A stretch of 64,000 bases of DNA from Acanthopleura granulata (lineage: Eukaryota > Mollusca > Polyplacophora > Chitonida > Chitonidae): contig JABBOT010000007.1 of NCBI GenBank assembly GCA_016165875.1, positions 5,985,245-6,049,244 on the forward strand. The letters are read 5' to 3'. Positions 11,274 to 26,200 of the stretch are shown one piece after another (the stretch's first letter is position 1; each line of letters opens with the position of its first letter). A program made the position numbers and the translations under genes. Under the pieces are notes generated by a model that saw nothing but the letters and a program-made list of their open reading frames with translations, ran no database searches and had not been told where the DNA came from.

Positions 11274-14200
11274 GTAATTGGTGCACTTTTTTGGTATACA
11301 TACAATGCATAATTTAAATACATGTACTCTTGATTTCTTGAAAAATACAGGCAAATCAATGCGTCTTCTCAGTCATGAGCTATTATCTATTGCCAAATAG
11401 CATGTTTTTAAGTCAGAGCAATTTTGTTTTTCATGCATGTACATTATTTTTAAATTCTGAGAACGGTTTGCCCTTGCTTTGTTTTGTATTATGTTTTACA
11501 CCTGTCTCAAATTAAGATTTCTTTAGTATTACATACGCCCTAAATCTTCAATAAAGTCGACAAATGTAGAGCATGATTTGACCTACATGTACATGCATTA
11601 GAAAAATGTCCTCTGTTCAGGACAGGATCTCTTTTGTAATTTCTGAGAGGCTAACAGTAAAGTCTTTGTGGATGGCAACGAGATCAGGTTTTTAATTTGG
11701 TTAGGTAGGTTGGGTTCCTTTTCAAAGTTATTGTGTGAAAAATTGATTCTGTACCTGTGTTATATGAAAGTTATTCTCGAGGTTATTTATTTTCTTGCCC
11801 TCTGAGGACCTCAGTTAGTCTTCAGATTGATTTTTAATTACTTTTTAAATTACTGTAAATACATGTACATGTAATTTTTGCAGCTTTGCAGTTTACATTT
11901 GCTGAGTAATATTCCAACTGCACCAAGCTTTAATGATAAACTGTAAAAAAGAATAGAAAATTTTAGGCGTTACAATGCAAATTTTAGAGGGGGAAAAAAA
12001 GGTTTTGGGTACTGTGGCTTGTTGGTGGTTAGTTTGGGTCACCCCAGTCTGACATGTTATAAATCATGTCTGAAGTTCATACATGTGTGTCCCAACTTGA
12101 ACAATACATTTTACATGTAGTTTACAAAATCTTTTGACTTACTGTTTGAGATTGCATCTAAAATTATACTTTACTCATCAGATATGTTCAGGATTTAGTG
12201 TAACAAAGTCTAAAACATTCTTTCTTGCAATTTTTCCTCTCTTTCTTCTTTTCATTTTTGAAATTATAATGTCATAAATAATTATGTAAAATAAAAGCTC
12301 TGAAATCAATTCATATGTGTGAAAAGTGACAAAGTTATGAGGTGCCTGCTGTCACCCTGTGTGAGATTCCTCTTTTCTGTTTTTGTCCTGTTGGGGGTTT
12401 CATCTCTGAGATTTAAACTTTTAATCTTCAAAACATATGGCTGGGCACTAAGTACTGGTGTGAGTCCTGGAATACAGAGGTCATTATTCAGTAGTAAGAT
12501 GCCTTGTGCCAAAAATGCTCACTTACCAGTCTTGAAGATATCATTGGCTTCCTTGTAATGGAACTTACGTTAATCTGGGTTAATTACGTTAATCTAAGTT
12601 AATCTGCTTATCTAAAAATGAAAAATGAGGACAGAATTATATTGTGTTTACCTGAATTTCTCTATTCACATATAACCTTTTAAATCTAACTGAAGAAACA
12701 AAACACCATTGGTTGTTTGTTCATATTTCAGGGCTTCATAAAAAATATTATTTTAGCAATCTAGACAGAATAATACCTTCAGAATAAGCATCTTGCAAAC
12801 ATACAAAATAGTATGAAGAATTAAGTTTCATCCATGACAAATTTCTGAGAGCTCTATTTCTCTTGTAAAAGTGATTTGAGATTTGTTTGGAAAATAAAAT
12901 GTTATTGTGGAAAAGTTTGGGCTCCAAAAGTAATATTTTAAGACTTGAATTTGAATCTAAAAATGCACATTTATAATAGAAAATTTTAGGGCAAATACAG
13001 TATTTGCATGCAATCTTGGTTATATTGTGGTTAGTACGATTCTTTGACTACCACAGTGAAAACTTCTTGAGTACTTATGCAGTTATACACCACGGGTTCA
13101 TAGATGTCAAAATGTTAACTACCCTATCAGAAATATTTTTTTTCAAGGTCATTTTCAGTATTTTTCAGATCTAACTGGCCTGTAATGGTGCCATATTGAG
13201 TTTTTAAATATTTACCCTGTATAGAATTAAAAAGACACAAAACGAACCAATTCATGAAGTGTGCCAAACACTTAAATTAAGCAGGCCTCGACATAACGAT
13301 ATACCAGGGATCGACTAATCGTTCCTCTGGATTTTCAGCCAGGAGATTGCAATTTTGGTCATTGGGATGGGGTAATACCCTACTTTGGTCACATGAAATT
13401 TTCGTGGTTATTGATGTCCTTTGTTATGCCAAGGCTCTTCTATAATCTGGGGCATATCACCCTCTAGCACGGTGTATGGGAACCTCTAATGCACATATTA
13501 ACTTTAACCTCTGATTACAGAGAAGTATACCACCATAACTTTTATTTTCTGTTACATATATCCACAATCTGTGTACAGACAGAGGGCCCCCAACAATTTA
13601 CAAACTATATGTTTTCTTAGTTTTATATGTATCCCATTTGAAGGGGAAAAAATCGTACAGAGAATTATCATATATATATACTGTTTTTAATAATATTGTT
13701 TGATTCATTTTAACTTTGAAAGTAGTGTTAATTAAAATATTAATCATTAAATTACATTTGATATTGTGTGCATGTGTGTATTACATGACTCATTGTGTTG
13801 ACAGCATGATATTAAGTGCAACACCCTTCACATTTTCACGACTGACTTCAACCAGTACAAGGCCAGCAGATGCATCGCACATATTTTGCATTGTAGTTTA
13901 GTTCTAGAACCCCCGACATCAGTGCTCAGAATGATAAACTTACTCTTCAGTGGCCAAATGTACAAGGTTTTTTGATGGACAGTTTCCATCTTTGTCAAGG
14001 TCACATTTCAAACCAAGTTTGTGCATCAACTCCTCAAGTGTGTGGACATGTGCTTTTACTCAGGATAATGAAACCAGACATTTCATTGGTCACGTAATTT
14101 TAGTTGAGCCAGTTATAGGTCATATCGATAAGTAGTTTCACTCTCCGATGCAAGCAGCCACCAAGGGTGCCTGCCCCTGTTGTATGTGAGCTATCTTCAA

Positions 14201-17200
14201 TGCATAAAAAAAAAAAAATCAGAAATGATCTCATATCTCACTAACACATGTACTCTCTCGTCTGAGGTCTACTCGTATAAATGAACAAACCATTACATAC
14301 TGAAATTCAATTTAATTCTTATTTTACAAATGCTGGCCTGCTGTTTTGACGAACAAAATAATTCCCTCCAGTACATCATTTAGAAGCAGGCGTCTGTCAC
14401 TAAGCTGGAAACCCCTCACCAAGCTGGAAACCCCTCACCAGATAGTGTCTCTCCTTGCTATCCCATATTAATTCTCCTGGCAGGTTACGAGGCAAGTCCA
14501 GCATGGGACTTCCTGTAGGGCGAGGGACTCCTGCTGTTCAACCTGTACTGTACCTTTTGATCCATGCACAGCTGAAAGGAGAATAGGCATTCTAGAGATA
14601 AATATAAGAATTAGGAAGATGTGCAAATATTTGATACATTTCTAGAAAATAACACACAAGTTAATAATCACATGTACACCGATCAGAATTGATTTTTTAA
14701 TGAAATGTATTCAGTTTTTCTTAGCTTATTTCATACCTTTGAGTTTTTTTTCAACTCTGTATTCAGTATGTATTCTATGCGGAAGTCATGACAATTTCCC
14801 AACTCTCAGACCAGAAATACAACTGAAAACAAATAGTTTTAAAGAGGATGTACAGATTTTACCTTTCTTGTGTCCAGCTTTGCTACATGTTCTTTTTAGA
14901 CAGTATTATAGTGAGGAGCTGTGAAGTAACAAATCAGTAAAATGAATTAAACATTTAAAAATGTCATTTTTTTCTCCTCTGCGAGCAGGAATAGTTTGTT
15001 GTTTTGGTGAGTGTCCATTTGGGCTACTGTGCCAGACCTGTCAATTTGTGAGAGGTAAATGATAAAGGACAAATCTTTATCAGTATTTATAAATAAAATA
15101 AAATTTTTAAATGATTTAGCGTCATTTTCACACAAAGGACGCAGTTTTAGAGGTGTGATTACTGTCGTTCTGGTTTTGTGCTGCTTTTGGTCTTCATGGG
15201 CCCCACGTCTGCTTGATACTCGGCTGCCATCTTGGAGAAGCATTCATCATCGAAGAATGCTTGTGTTTCTACCTATCTCATGGATGCCATACTCAATAAA
15301 TATTGCTTCTCTAGTTGAATATAGCAGATCAGTAGCAGTTTAACAGTAGTGGATTTGGACCCATACTTATTGCAGTTTTGCTGCATACTCAGACTCGATC
15401 TCAGATCGACAGACTTGAGCTAATCCTGTCTTTTTACCATGTTTACTTGGCCGTGGCCAGCCAAATTGGCATTGAAGCTGTCTCGCGAGATTAACGCTGT
15501 TTGGGTGACACATGAGTGGGTGCTGTCACAAACAAACGCAAAATAACCCTAAAAAGACATGATTTCAGATAGTCGATATACCTTAGAATGTTGTTGTTGT
15601 TGTAGTAATGACTACTGAAAATCACTTCTTTTTAGCATTATTTTACGTTAGTTTGCGAGAGTGAGCGCTCCTGTCTCTCCCAAATAGCCTTGATGTCATG
15701 AGACCGCTCCAATGGCAATTCGACTTATACCGAGTGGTTATGTCAAGTGACTTAAATCATGTTTCAAGGAATTAGGACAAAGATATCATATTCTAGATTG
15801 ATACAGATCTATACCCATCTGTACCTGTCATAAGTTGTTTTAAAAAGCATCACAAATTGGTAATAACGAAAATTGGACATGGTTTAATGTGTCACATTTC
15901 ATAGTCAGAGTTCTTTTAACATTATGTATGGCATGCCAAGAGAAGAGTTATTAAGCTCAGCTTAATACATGATTTTTATAAGGTTTATTGGGTCATTTGT
16001 GGTGAAATGGGGTTGTTCTTAACAATTAAGATCGTGTTGACAGTGTCTGACCATATCCAGCAGGAATCTATAACTGAACTGTGTATAGGCTACCATACCT
16101 CACCAGAAGCATAGTTTGTATAGAAAGTAGCGAAACCATATGTTGGTTGGGTATCAGTTAAATTCTTCCTGGCCCCTTTCTTAGGGTGGACATGTATGCT
16201 GCTTAAAATGTTAAAGATTTAATATATGTAAATTATGGCATAACATTTAAAGGAAAAAAAACCCCAAAAATTCAGTTGTGGTAAGTAAAAAGACCAATAA
16301 AAAACTGTATCTGAAAATACTTAGAGTGATTTTTTCAGAAGTTTTTCACCAGATTAAATGCAGTCAAATATTTTGATTGGAAGGACCACTTTGATCATTA
16401 GTGTCAACAGTGACGCCACACCTACCTTCCGTTGGCCCTAAAGCAGAAATTAAACATCTTATTCGCTTTTCTACACATCACAGGAGTATGGTTCACAAGA
16501 ATTTTATTCAGACCTGAACATTAAGGTGTACAAAAACTTTTGTGACATCACGGTTGAAACACATTATCAATATGGCCCATATTACCCACCATATAATAAA
16601 CATTTGACTACATTTAATTTGATGAAAAAAAGTCCGACAAAACTTAGTAAAGGTGTTTTCAGATACAGTTTTTAATTGTCTTTCTTCTCACCACTTAATT
16701 TTTACGAGGTCTTTCCCTTTAATAATATGCAGACTTCATTGTACTGGAATTAATTGTTTTCATAACTTCCTTTCAGGGAAACAGTTTTGTGTTTCTTGTT
16801 TGTCATGTTGGTTCCCATGAACGTAATACACAGAAGCTGCAGGCAACAATTCGAATGGTTATCACTAATCAATATTTGCTTGCCTCATAAAGCGATTCTC
16901 AAACCTCCTGTCTTGCACAACAAACAGTTGATGGATAAAAGCGTAAAATTATGATGGATTTACTTATCATGGCGTCTTGATCACAAAGGTCAGGCTACAA
17001 AATTATCTACATGCAGGAAGCCTGAGCATGCATCATATAATACATTTCCGTGCCTATAGGCTCTGGTTAATCTCGTAACTACCATTTAAGGGTAGTTAAG
17101 GTAGACGTGTATGAACCCCTGTACACTTGTCAAATAAAAAGTGAATACATGTAATTTATGTATCCTTACATTGGTAAGAATGTAATGGTTTGTTTGCAAG

Positions 17201-20200
17201 ACGTATATAATGAGAATATTAGACTGTATTCATATAAATTTTGTTTTTCATCTTCTGTACTGATGGACTCGTTTCTGAATTCTCAGATTCCTGCCAAGAG
17301 AAGTTGATCTTGAAGAAGGTAGAGCCGTGGAACAGCGTGCGGGTTACATTCAACATCCCTAGAGCAGCAGCCCTCAAATTAAAACAACTTGCTCAACAAG
17401 GAGACACAAATCTAAGGCGGCTCGGTGTTCTCGCAGTCCAGATAGAAGGTGATCAGTCGATATCGCTGACGATTGCTGGTAAGAACAATGAGCGGACGGA
17501 ACTAGTGTTCAAAACCGGGTCAGGTGATGGATCTGTGGGACCGCCCATGTCGGTGCTGGATGCCGTAGCCACAGGCAGCAGTGTGGAAGCCACCAGGAAG
17601 AACATTAAGGAATACTTACGCCAGGGTAATGCCTTGTTGGATCCTTTACTAAGCCATCTAGGACAAGGCACTGAGTTATTGAAGTCCCCCAATGTTGTTG
17701 CAACGTCCTCTGATCCTATACCATTCTTGACGGGAGATACGACCACTTTGTCATCCTCTGGTAAATCTCACGGGCATCATAGCTCTCCATTGCACGGCTT
17801 GGTATTCCCCGCTGGGAGAAGTCCTACAGGATACCCAGCCTCTCCAAGCATAGCAGGCAGAAGTGTCGTGGGGACTAACCCGCAGAAATTCAACAGTTAT
17901 CCCCATGGCCGACCCGGAGTGGCGCATGCGCGACAGACTATTGGCAACTTGTTGTTGCCCCCTCCACCCCCATACCCTCATCCTCAGGTGGTCAGTGTTA
18001 ACAATATACAGAAACAAAATAGGCCCATGACCTCATCCAGTCCACTGTTGGTTAATTTACTATCAGGAAACGATCCATCAGGAGGCCTTCTGCATAGTTT
18101 AGCCCAGGGAAAGCTGCCAGAGTTACTGGATGGTAATCTGGATGCTACCTGTATAGCCCTGGCGAAGAAAAAACGCAAGAAAAAGAAAAAGAAACAAGCA
18201 AAGCTTGCAGCCGAAGCAGCTGCAAGAGAGGCTGAAACGATGATGGAAAGTGTACCTACTACAACTGTGACATCCACCTCGTCGGTGTCTTTACCAGGAT
18301 TTAAGAGATCTGTCAAAAAGCCTAAAACTTCTGTGTCTAGTGGACTTGCTGCTGATCATTCCTCACAGTTGTCAGACTTGCTGGAATCGGCTGCTGATAA
18401 GCTGGTCAACCCATATACAGGACTGTTGGAACCGGCCGACATTTCGGGAGATAGTACAAGTGGTTCATCAGTTATGCCGGACCAGCCCGAGAAAGTAGAC
18501 ACTATACAAGCTGCCATAAATAGAGTGGCAGCAGCTTGGACAGAGCACACCTCTGTCTCTGAAGAAAAAGCATACGCAAACGCATCAAGTGTACTTACAT
18601 CGTCTTCGCCATCGCTGTCATTCGATGTAACTGCCTCCACATCACCTTCTGTATCATTGCCCCAGGGGGCTCTACCCGTGCATTCGTTGCCCTGTAGCTC
18701 GTCCCCATACATTACTCCACTGTCTACAGCACCCTCATTTGAGAAGGGTATCTCGTTAGATGCCCTCACCAACTCTGCTGTCTGTGATAGACCCACAAAT
18801 GATCCCCACCATAGGCCATATGATATAAGTTTTTCTCAGAGTAACAAGAAAAATATAAACCCCAGCAGTGAGAGTTTTCAGCAAGAACCTTTGCTAGCCA
18901 TGCAGCACGTAGCGTATAACGTTGGAATACCCTCTGGGCCTCGGCCCTCCGGGCCCATATCTACCCCTAGTCATATGCAGCCACAGTTTAGTATGCAAGA
19001 GACATTTATCCCCAAAGCTACATTGGCATTGCCCAAACCCTCCTTTAGTCCTGGAGATATGCTGGTTTCCAGGATCGGAGGTTTGCCAGGGGGTCACTCT
19101 GCATTAGGTTCCACTGTGCCGGAAAAGTCCAGAGGTTTCTCAACATCTGCAGCAGGGGAAACGCCACATTTGCCACTGCGGCGTCATGCAGGAACGCCCC
19201 CTCATTCTATATTGGGCTCTCCTCCAATGACATCCCAGGCAGAGAGACCCAGGAGTACTGGAAGTTACCCATTGTCATGGGCTGGGGAAGATAAAGACTT
19301 GGCTGGACCTGTCTCAAAATTATCCCCTCACTTTCAGTCTATTGCGACTGCTGTCCATCCAGGTAATCATGGCCAACTTTCTTTTGAGAATGAACGGACT
19401 ACAATCCAGATTGAGTTGCTGGGAGCTTGTGTCTCAAAAGGTGCGTCAGTCACTGAAACTCAAGGTCAAAACTTGCTCCACCTTAGCGAACAAACACAAA
19501 CAGCATATTCACATCCCAAAATTGATATATCCAGAAAGGGAAATGATGAGATTAGCAATTCCAACCATGATTCTGGGTTGAGCAGCCAATCCGAAGCAGC
19601 TGATGAAAACCAGTTGACTGACGAAACAGCCAGCTCCTGTGGCACTCAAGGGTCGCCCATCTTGTCTGTGACTGAGAACATCAAGGTGGAGCATGGAAGG
19701 TCCCAGGTCAAGCTTGAGGCCGAGGCCTCGAAAGTGTCCACAATACCCACGTCATCTCATCCCATTTCACATCACCAAGCACAATTGTCTGGAAATACAC
19801 TGTGTCACAAAGGCTCTCCTGTTCAGGCTATGGTGAACTGTGCTGAGGCCCTGGTGCCTCATAATCCAGCTGTAGCCAGTGCAAATCCAACAATCCTACA
19901 CTGGAACACCCGAGATAGTGCAACTTCAGGATCTCATGCGCACGCTGTTGAGGCAAACCTGTGTGTAAGTGCTGAAAGGGACAGTCGACTAATGGAGCAG
20001 AAAACCATGCTCATACAAAGACAGTGTGACAAAGAGCAAGTGCACCCTGTCAGGTGTCAGTCTCCCGAAAACACCAAATCCGTAGCATCAACTAAAGACG
20101 TGCTAGTGGCTCGCAGTCATGAAAGCGATGTGATGGTTTGCCACACTGAAATCGCTCATCTGTCTGTGAATATGTCTTCTGTGACTGAGGTAAAAGACTC

Positions 20201-23200
20201 ATCTCACCTGGCATCTTTGAGAGACAAAAGTATGGTGGCTTTGTCACCATACAGGACTCCGAGTTATGCCCCTTCTTCTGGTGCGCCAATGTCTTACTGT
20301 GGTGGAGACACCTATGGAAATTACCACACAGACAAAGGAAGAAGTGTTCCTATCATGTCCGCCACTGTCTATCAGGGTTTGTATTCTTTTATATTTTGTA
20401 CTTGAGCTCAAGAATATGTCACCAATTTCAAAGCCTTACTCATGCAGATTTGTCCAATTTGAGCGAAACTTGGTTCAGGTGTAGACTACATCAAGATACA
20501 TAATTTGTAGTATCGATTCTCCATTTCGATGATTGGTTGTTCATCCATCTATCCGTTTATTTGCCATGTTAACATTTCCTTCAAAACACTACTCTACATT
20601 TCCTTCAAAACCTACAGGTTTTGTACAATGTCAACGAAGTTTGGTGGAAGTGTAGACCATATCAGGATGCATTCTGTATTTCTGTCAGATTTTACGAAGA
20701 TATGACTCGCTTATTAACTTATGAATGGGATGGGTTGGCCACCAAGTTTATTATGTGAAATCAGTACTCTTTCGCGGAAAGATTATAGGGTACTTGCTCA
20801 ATGTATATATATGTATATAAATATATGTTTATGCTGGGACATTCTGTACCATTTTGTGTATGGTCAACCAGATTTGTTTGGCCGTCCTGAAAAAAAACAT
20901 TTGTTGGGCATAACCAGAGCAAATGAGAAAAACTGGCGTTTTTTGGTAAGCATTTTTTTTTTTATTGTGACTCTCGAAAAAGATAGGGATTTTAAAAAAT
21001 TAACAGAGTAAAAAATAAAATAAAAACATTTATGAAAATACCAGTAGTGTTAGGCCCAACGAGCATATTTTTAAGAATGTCCCTAAAATGTTGCGTTGTC
21101 TCTTTATTATAGTTTAAAAAACTTAGTGTTAGCTTCAGCATTTGATTCTTGCACTGTACCAAGACTGAGTAGATCAGATTATAAATACAGTTGTTAAAAT
21201 ATAATTTTCTTCCAAACTTAGCGAAGGTTGATAAATTGGAATTTAAGATTGACGAGTCATTCATGTACAGTGCTCCAGGTAAAGTATATAACATTAAAGT
21301 ATATAACAGGTTTGAAAATCTTGTGTTCAAAAACGCATCAGAACACAAAGATATGTGCAAACAACTTCATTTTTATGCACATTGGCAGTCTTGCAACCAG
21401 TGGAGGCAGTTGGGCATGTGCGACTACAACAAAACACAATTTGAGCTCCTCCAAGTTTGTTTCCTGGAAGAATGTAAGCCTGTATTCTCTGCCACTCCAT
21501 TGCATTAGTTTTAAGTGATGTAAATACTTTTAATACCTTCACATTTGAATTGCCAACAGCATTTTCCATTTTTTCCAGAGGATTTCCATTTTCAGCCAGA
21601 AAGGCATAAAATGAAAGGCATGAACCATTAGTTTCACTACTCAAAATATTGAAGTAAAATTTGTTACATTAAGCAGTGAAGCACCAATGGCATCTGAGCT
21701 TTTTTTGCGTGTTGTTGTAAATCCTTCAGTGTATATTGTAAATAGAATAACTAGTCTTCCAACCAATGTGGTGTCCACATTTGTGTGTCACGTGATTAAG
21801 TTAGCTATATATTATAAATACATGTTCAGGCAAGGTGCATGCAAGTGCATACAGGATTAGTCTGCTACTGTCTCACTGAACAGATGAAGTGTTTACAAAT
21901 ACACCTACATCCTTACATAATGTAGAAATCTATAAATTTAATGCACTTGAAATGAGCCCTGACAAGCAGTGGAATGCATGGATTGAGAGCCATTCCATCT
22001 TTGCATGATGGTAATGGAAGCTGTTGACATATTTATGATCTTGTAGACTTCAACTATTGTGTACATGTAAATACATGTATGTTGTTATACTCTGAGCAAG
22101 GCTGGGAAGTTGAACAAGTTGGTGTTGAACATCAGGGCCTGGTGCCACAAAGCTCGCTTGGGCCTCTGTGGCTGAGAGGTTAGCGTGGTAGTGAAAGGCA
22201 AAAGCCATTGCCCCAGGAATGACCCAGGGTTTCCCTTGGGCTTTGTCTGGTTTCCTCCCACTTTAATGTGGCTGCTTTTTTTTAATTGAAGTGCAACATT
22301 TTTGAGTGCAGCATAAAATTCCAGTCAAATGAATAAATAAATAATACAAAGCTGCCTTTTACTGGAGTGAAAATGTGAAGTGTGGGTGTGTAAATGTTTG
22401 AGTGATATGTTGAAATTGCACATTTACATGTATGCATGTTAGTGAATATGATGTACATGTATTGTGAAAACCTTCTTGAACAACTTGTAGCACATTCTGA
22501 CACGTGTGATGTCAGGAATGCATTATTAAGACAAAGTTTTAAGATTTGCTGGTAAGTTTCACCAAAATATCTAATAAGAGAATAAGAAAATATCTAATTG
22601 TCAATCTCTAAAAACATGTACATGCACACCTGTAACAAGTGTGTACATATGCATATTCACTATACACTGTGGCTGTGACATTTCAGGGGAAAAGTCCAAA
22701 TTGCCTGGCACTCACTGCCCTCAGTAAGTGAATGGTGACAGAGCAGCTTAGTAAGCTGCACCCAGCAGATAAGAAAAGTACATGTAAGGAAATAAAAACT
22801 TACTTAAAAATACACACGTAAGCCAATAAGTTGCTTTGTCACTGGCCTACTGTATAATTTGCAGATAGAGATGAAATTGTTCAGGTTGCTTTACATTTTT
22901 ATTTTTATCAAGAAAAGTGATGGTCTTGATAATATGTGTAGAGGACTGTTCAAATATTCATTTAGTGAAGTTCACCCAATTGAAAGAACATTTGAAAGAT
23001 TATTGTAAATATTGTAACCTTTTCAACCACAAAAGTAAAGCATTTATGTATACAATGTGTGAAAATGGTGCTGAAAGTGATTTGTTTGTGTGATACAAGC
23101 TTCAAATAACTTTGCAAATTATTTCTCTACACCCCATTGTTCTGTCAGAATGTTTCAAACTTTTGGATTGAGAAGTGGTCGAAAAGGTTGAAGAATTAGG

Positions 23201-26200
23201 GTAATTAATTTTTCCTCATGTCCACTCCACCTTAACTCTGATTGAGTTTGGTACATGTGTGTTATGTACATTCAGTTCCTCTTTGTCTTTTGCAATGCTC
23301 ACGGCCATTGCCACTGGACCAGTAGACGAGTTTGGCATATCAACTTTCTCATGCCTGTTATGTTGTTCGATTTTGTATGACATTGAATTCACATCATTGT
23401 TACAACAGGTTACGATGCAGGCTGCATTTGTAACATCACAGTATACAGAGCCGTTCTTTTAGTACAAAGTTACGTTGACAGTCACAAAGAAATAATGTGT
23501 GCATGCGTCACAGCTTATGCTTGGAAGGTCTCGAGCATTGCACTGTTTTGTACTGGTGGTCTTCCGCCAAGTGACTGACTGTCGTCTTCTGTGCTTGTCT
23601 ATAAACCACCCAAACCATATTCATTGCTATGCCACTGTAAACTGTGCGAAAATACTTGTACTAAAAGAACTTTCAAATCTTGTTTATGATACATGGAATA
23701 CAGGCAGTTTCATGCATAAGAACAAAAATACTTTTTGTAGGTCTGAGTTTCTGGCACACTGCAATATCTTTCAGCTTCAGGCTAGTGTAGCTTTTATTTA
23801 AACTTTAGAATGTGTTAATGTGTATGGAAACCTAGACAGCATTTTCCCTAGTTGGTCTTCTCCATGGAAATTTGTAGATGAGATACACATGCGTGTACAT
23901 TGAACATGTACAAGTAGATCTGTGACACATACTTAGTCATGCTCTTGGATTACAGCTGTTGCATTAATGTGTACAATGCTGGCTGCTCCAGGGTTGAGAG
24001 ACTCAGTTTTACTTCTAAGCCTCTTGGGCTAAGGAGTATTGTGGCCATATTTTTTCCTATTTTTCCCTATATTTTTGGTGTTACCCTATTTTCCCCTCTA
24101 TTTCTCCAAATTTGCCTGATTTTCCCCTATAATCCCTACATTTTTGCCTACAGCAATACTCATCCAGTATTTGTGCATGCAGTCACTGACTCACTAAGGG
24201 ACTTTTTCTCAATGTGTATGAAAGGAATAGGTTGCCATGAACATTATGCCCTTGATCAGTTATAAGTTCTATCACAATGTATTCCTTTCATCATAAGCAT
24301 CAGAACCAGGCAGGAGAGGCTATGGGGGCTGAAGCTTGTCCCCTAAATTTGAAGTTTTATAGAAATCTGCAGGAGAGGGCCCAGGCTTAATCTCCTGAAA
24401 TAAATGTGTGTTGGTGTGTTTGTTTTTAGCTGTAAGAGCCACATGAGCTTAAGTGCAACAAATCCCAGAAAACACGGAGATCTACATGCTCCCATGAAGT
24501 TGTGTAATGTAGAACAAGTTGTACATTGTTATTATTGTTACCAGTCTGTAACTAAATTGAACAATGTCTTACAAATCACTCCTTGCAACAGAACACATGA
24601 TCAGCTATAGTGTCTGAAAGGTACATATCACATAAATTATGTATACACAGTACGAATTCTGCTAGTAGTCTGACAAGAAATGCTAAGTGCAAGTTATCAG
24701 TTTTGATGATAGAGAAATGAAATAAGAGAAGGCCCAAAAAGCAGTTTATTCAGGGTTATCACCAGGTGTGAACAGCTCCCCTTTTTAGGTGTAGTACCAA
24801 AAAAATAATGGAAAGAAAAAGAGAAAATAAGAATGTGAGCTATATCTTTGTTTAACAATACACAGTGGTGTAGCCCTGGCCCAAGCTTGTAGCTTACATT
24901 CTTCCTCCTGGATGCTATTGCTCAGGAGCAACAATATCTCCCCGACTGGTGTCACCCGCTTTGTATATGTGTGGTCATCCTGGGAACTACGAGATGAAAG
25001 TGGCCATAGAGTGCAAACAAAACTAAGCAGAATTTATTGATCTTAGAAAAAATACCTTTGATAAGAAGATTGGCAAATGTGCAGTTTATTATAACTTTCT
25101 ATCATGGACAAAAATGGGCTAAACATGAAGTATTAATAATGTAATTTATCCTTTCTTCCCGTGATAATTTTGGTTACTAGAAATCTCCTGAAACGTCTTA
25201 GACTGGGATAGCAGTAAAGCTTCCTGTGCCAACAGCCCAAGGAATTTTTGGGGAAAAAAAAAAAGAAAGACTAATATTTAGTTTATCCTGGCTTCCTGTA
25301 ATAAATTTAGTCACCAGAGATCACCTAAAACATATCCCCACTCCTATAATGACAAAACAGTATGTCCTGCATGATTGATATGTGATGAAAATGATACTTA
25401 GCGGGTACATATAAATGACCTCTCACAACTAACAGTCATTATAGTATCAGAAGGCCAACAGTATTATGAAGATAATAGTATTAATATAATTAATGTTAGA
25501 TGCTTAGAAGGAAAGATCTTTTAAACATGAACTTATGGTTAGTAAAAAGACCATTAAAAACTGTATATGAAAATTCCTTCACTAAATTTTTTTTATTTTT
25601 TTATTTTTTTTTTTCACCAAAATAAACAGTCAAACATTTTGATAGTATGGTGGGTTTTATGGACCATATTGATAATATGGTGCATCAGTGACGTCACACG
25701 ATGTTTTGTACACATTTAACTGCAGCTCTGGAAATTAAATTTCAGCTTTAAGGCCACATCATCAATATGGTCCATAAAACCCACCATTCAATCAAAGCAT
25801 TTGGCTGCATTTACTTCAGTGGAAAAAAAATCTAAAAAATTTAGTGAAAGTATTTTCAGATAAACATTTTAATGGTCTTTTCACTCATCCAAAGTTCATT
25901 TTTACGAGGCCTTTCCCTTTTAAGTGAGAAAATAGGTTAATGCACATGTATCTTGCATTTAGATGAACATTTAATTTATATCAAAAACTGTCATTGACTG
26001 GGGAAATTCAGTGAATTAACCTCTGTATACTCCCTATTTTCATGCCCTGTTTTTTGTAAAACCAAACAAATGTATTCACAGAATTTTTTTTCTGCTGTAT
26101 TAATGAGCATAATTTATGTAACTGTTGTTAACGCCACATTGCAATAAATTTGTGACATTATGCTAAAATGTTGTCTAAAGATGCATCATGATATGTGCAG

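Noticed and set aside
23939..24265. A 108-codon open frame rich in Phe, Tyr and Pro
   Set aside because: It is built on a TTTTCCCTAT-like low-complexity run in an NCOA6 intron. Splice sites and homology are lacking.
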